Shown: positions 20,189 to 21,187 of the stretch, in pieces
Numbering within the stretch: the stretch's first letter is position 1
How the letters are laid out: every line of letters begins with the position of its first letter
From: a virus
Virus record (IMG/VR): IMGVR_UViG_3300027777_001013
Span: 1-21,187 of that record
Length of the DNA: 21,187 nucleotides
Reading direction: 5' to 3' (one strand)
Notes under the pieces: model-generated
Database searches by the model: none
Told to the model about the DNA's origin: nothing
The model's input: the letters and a program-made list of their open reading frames with translations, nothing else
Program-made: the position numbers and the translations under genes

Positions 20189-20376
20189 TAGTTATCTCCT
20201 GTCTTAAGTACGAACCCTGCGTAGTATCCATCTTTGATGTCGTTCTTCATCCACTGTTCTGCGTTGGCTGTCCACTTTTCTACATCCACTGTTCGGCTCT
20301 CGCCATTCTGTGTGACTGTATAGGTGGTGCCTTCTGTTGTGATTGTGTCCCCGTTAGGGTGTGTCCATGTTGCCAT
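20188..20376 (-). CDS. Small hypothetical protein, 62 aa
   Basis: ATG at 20376 follows ACAGGAGAAAACAA and is preferred to the frame extension to 20436, which crosses the ribosome site and the upstream gene's end. The N-terminal 35 residues are Thr-rich with alternating hydrophobic positions ('GDTITTEGTTYTVTQNGESRTVDVEKW'), suggesting a beta hairpin. A short helix and 'YYAGFVLKTGDN' follow. No family recognised. Confidence 0.58.
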   Translation of the reverse strand: MATWTHPNGDTITTEGTTYTVTQNGESRTVDVEKWTANAEQWMKNDIKDGYYAGFVLKTGDN

Positions 20377-20404
20377 TTGTTTTCTCCTGTCTAGTTGGTA
20401 GTGA

Positions 20405-20497
20405 TTACTCTGCCACTTGTTGGCATAGTAGGTCAAGCATTTGTCGTGTGATGTTGGTCACATTCTGTCTTAATACATTATCTTGGGCAGTCATCAT
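20405..20497 (-). CDS. Possible micro-protein, 30 aa
   Basis: ATG at 20497 (or 20494) to TAA at 20405-20407. It fits between its neighbours, overlapping the upstream gene by 20 bases. The sequence is a single amphipathic helix ('DNVLRQNVTNITRQMLDLLCQQVAE'). There is no ribosome site at a useful distance (GGAG is about 20 bases away), so it may depend on coupling. The alternative is that this is spacer that happens to stay open. The motif TTAAGACAG lies inside it at 20465-20473. Confidence 0.35.
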   Translation of the reverse strand: MMTAQDNVLRQNVTNITRQMLDLLCQQVAE

Positions 20498-20603
20498 AAG
20501 GGAACTGTTCTTTCTCCTCACAAGTACAGAAGTTAAACCTCTCTACCTGTGTAGCGTGGGTAAGTTGTGCCAGTTCGCCCCATGAAATTGAATCATCGCT
20601 CAT
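20478..20603 (-). CDS. Small Cys-containing acidic protein, 41 aa
   Basis: ATG at 20603 sits in a TAATG junction with the previous gene, which also provides GGGAG upstream. The product is acidic with three cysteines near the end ('FNFCTCEEKEQFPYDDCP'), perhaps a metal site. No family recognised. Packing on both sides supports it. Confidence 0.5.
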   Translation of the reverse strand: MSDDSISWGELAQLTHATQVERFNFCTCEEKEQFPYDDCPR

Positions 20604-20764
20604 TAGTTGTGCTCCCATTTAAGAAGCGTGCATGTCCAGCCTTCGCTTGCCTGATGGCATTTGCCATACACGCGATGGTGTGTGGTGTAGAACTGAATCG
20701 CTAGTGTGAGGGCGATAAGTATTAAGACAGAACGCACTCGCTTGCCTCGCTTGTTAAGTCTCAT
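20603..20764 (-). CDS. Small secreted or membrane-anchored protein, 53 aa
   Basis: ATG at 20764 is preceded by AAGGAG (eight-base spacer) and overlaps the previous stop. It begins with a basic stretch 'MRLNKRGKRVR', then a hydrophobic helix 'SVLILIALTLAIQFY' (12-26). A short outside part with two cysteines (C36 and C45) follows, which could form a disulfide. This is the layout of a signal-anchor peptide. A role at the cell envelope is inferred; the transglycosylase later in the operon has a similar N-terminal anchor. Confidence 0.58.
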   Translation of the reverse strand: MRLNKRGKRVRSVLILIALTLAIQFYTTHHRVYGKCHQASEGWTCTLLKWEHN

Positions 20765-20910
20765 CGCTTGTACTCCTTTGCATGTGAGCATTGGTCAAGA
20801 GGGATAAGGCAGTCACCGCAGAGTGTGCCTTGATGTACCTCGCAGTAGTACCATGTGTCGTCTGTCTGTGCCCCACAATTTGAGGCGTGGCAGATAAGTG
20901 GCTTAGTCAT
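20761..20910 (-). CDS. Small zinc-finger (B-box-like) protein, 49 aa
   Basis: ATG at 20910 directly follows the upstream stop, and the TGA overlaps the next start (ATGA). Potential zinc ligands are C7, H8, C12, C23, H26, C31, C34, C41 and H43 ('CHASNC', 'YYCEVHQGTLCGDCLIPLDQCSH'), enough for two zinc ions in a cross-brace. The pattern is like a minimal B-box or treble clef. Function unknown, probably protein binding. Confidence 0.6.
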   Translation of the reverse strand: MTKPLICHASNCGAQTDDTWYYCEVHQGTLCGDCLIPLDQCSHAKEYKR

Positions 20911-21187
20911 TTACGCCACCGACTTTAGTTCTGTCTTAATACCTGACTCCATACCTGCCTTGATTGCATTGACCACGGCGAGGACTGTCTCCAGTTTCCA
21001 GTTCTTATATGTCTCGCGGTATCCGAAGTCGTCAATGTAGGAATTGAATCGCTCCTGCCCTGTGAGTTGGGCAATGAGGCTGTTGAGTTCCTTAACGGCT
21101 GGCTGATACTGCTCGCGTACCACCTTACGGCGGAGGTGTGCCTGATGTTTTTGGTCGCGGGTATCTATCCAACCTTTGACCTTGTAT
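20911..21187 (-). CDS. Hypothetical protein, C-terminal 91 aa (partial)
   Basis: The frame stays open to the right edge of the window, so the start lies outside. A GTG at 21123 is an internal alternative, but the residues before it ('KVKGWIDTRDQKHQAHLRRK') look protein-like and charged. The visible part is helical and polar, with 'LNSLIAQLTGQERFNSYIDDFGYRETYKNWKLETVLAVVNAIKAG'. It ends with 'GIKTELKSVA', where the repeated motif TTAAGACAG encodes 'KT'. No family recognised. Confidence 0.6.
   Translation of the reverse strand, partial: YKVKGWIDTRDQKHQAHLRRKVVREQYQPAVKELNSLIAQLTGQERFNSYIDDFGYRETYKNWKLETVLAVVNAIKAGMESGIKTELKSVA

Larger units (their letters stand above)
12383..20939. repeat. Dispersed 9-base motif TTAAGACAG (13 copies here, one more at 8511)
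   Basis: Exact copies on the plus strand start at 12383, 13137, 14983, 15354, 17865 and 20722. Copies of the complement CTGTCTTAA start at 8511, 18971, 19761, 19884, 20053, 20199, 20465 and 20931. Twelve of the 14 have TTAAGACAG on the coding strand of the gene they lie in. The preceding bases are most often TA or C, and the following base is usually G or A. Confidence 0.8.

Noticed and set aside
1-21187. Integrase, attachment site, diversity-generating retroelement, insertion sequence
   Set aside because: No recombinase, reverse transcriptase, template repeat or transposase frame was found on either strand.

Overview
The window is a stretch of a tailed-phage genome (or a closely related prophage). 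It shows a late structural and lysis module, a DNA-metabolism operon and a dense operon of very small genes. A WhiB-type protein with all four cysteines, an r1t-like holin, a moderate-to-low GC content and a sigma-like factor point to an actinobacterial host. Freshwater actinobacteria of the acI/Nanopelagicales type are my best guess, but the sequence does not name the host. No integrase, attachment site, tRNA or CRISPR array is visible.

Layout. 1-5500 (+): end of a head/neck gene, small head-proximal genes, an adaptor-like protein, then four fibre-type genes joined mostly by TAATG stop-start overlaps. 5534-7899 (+): a four-gene enzyme cassette (2-oxoglutarate/Fe(II) oxygenase, sulfotransferase, APS-kinase-like/nucleotidyltransferase fusion, DUF2061 membrane protein) with its own candidate promoter, ending in a strong terminator. 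7946-10873 (+): large tail protein, membrane/coiled-coil protein, CHAP endolysin and holin, then a terminator. 10900-11670 (-): HNH endonuclease and three tiny genes. 11671-11874: divergent control region with a palindrome and a hairpin that covers the first Shine-Dalgarno site of the next operon. 11875-18110 (+): replication and DNA metabolism, with a Cas4/RecB-like nuclease, Zn-ribbon protein, DnaB-like ATPase, glycosyltransferase, Holliday-junction-resolvase-like nuclease, primase split over two overlapping frames, another PD-(D/E)XK protein, sigma-like factor and dNMP kinase. 18155-18194: a hairpin between converging operons. 18207-21187 (-): at least fourteen tightly packed genes, mostly 30-100 residues, several Cys-rich, ending with a membrane-anchored lytic transglycosylase and WhiB.

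How it works together. The replication operon supplies primase, helicase-like ATPase, nucleases and nucleotide kinase. The sigma-like factor and WhiB are candidates for redirecting transcription. The lysis genes end the late operon. The most unusual parts are the apparent sulfate-activation/transfer cassette inside the tail module and a 9-base motif (TTAAGACAG). That motif occurs 14 times, 13 of them from 12383 onward, nearly always on the coding strand but in different reading frames, so it is probably selected as nucleic acid.
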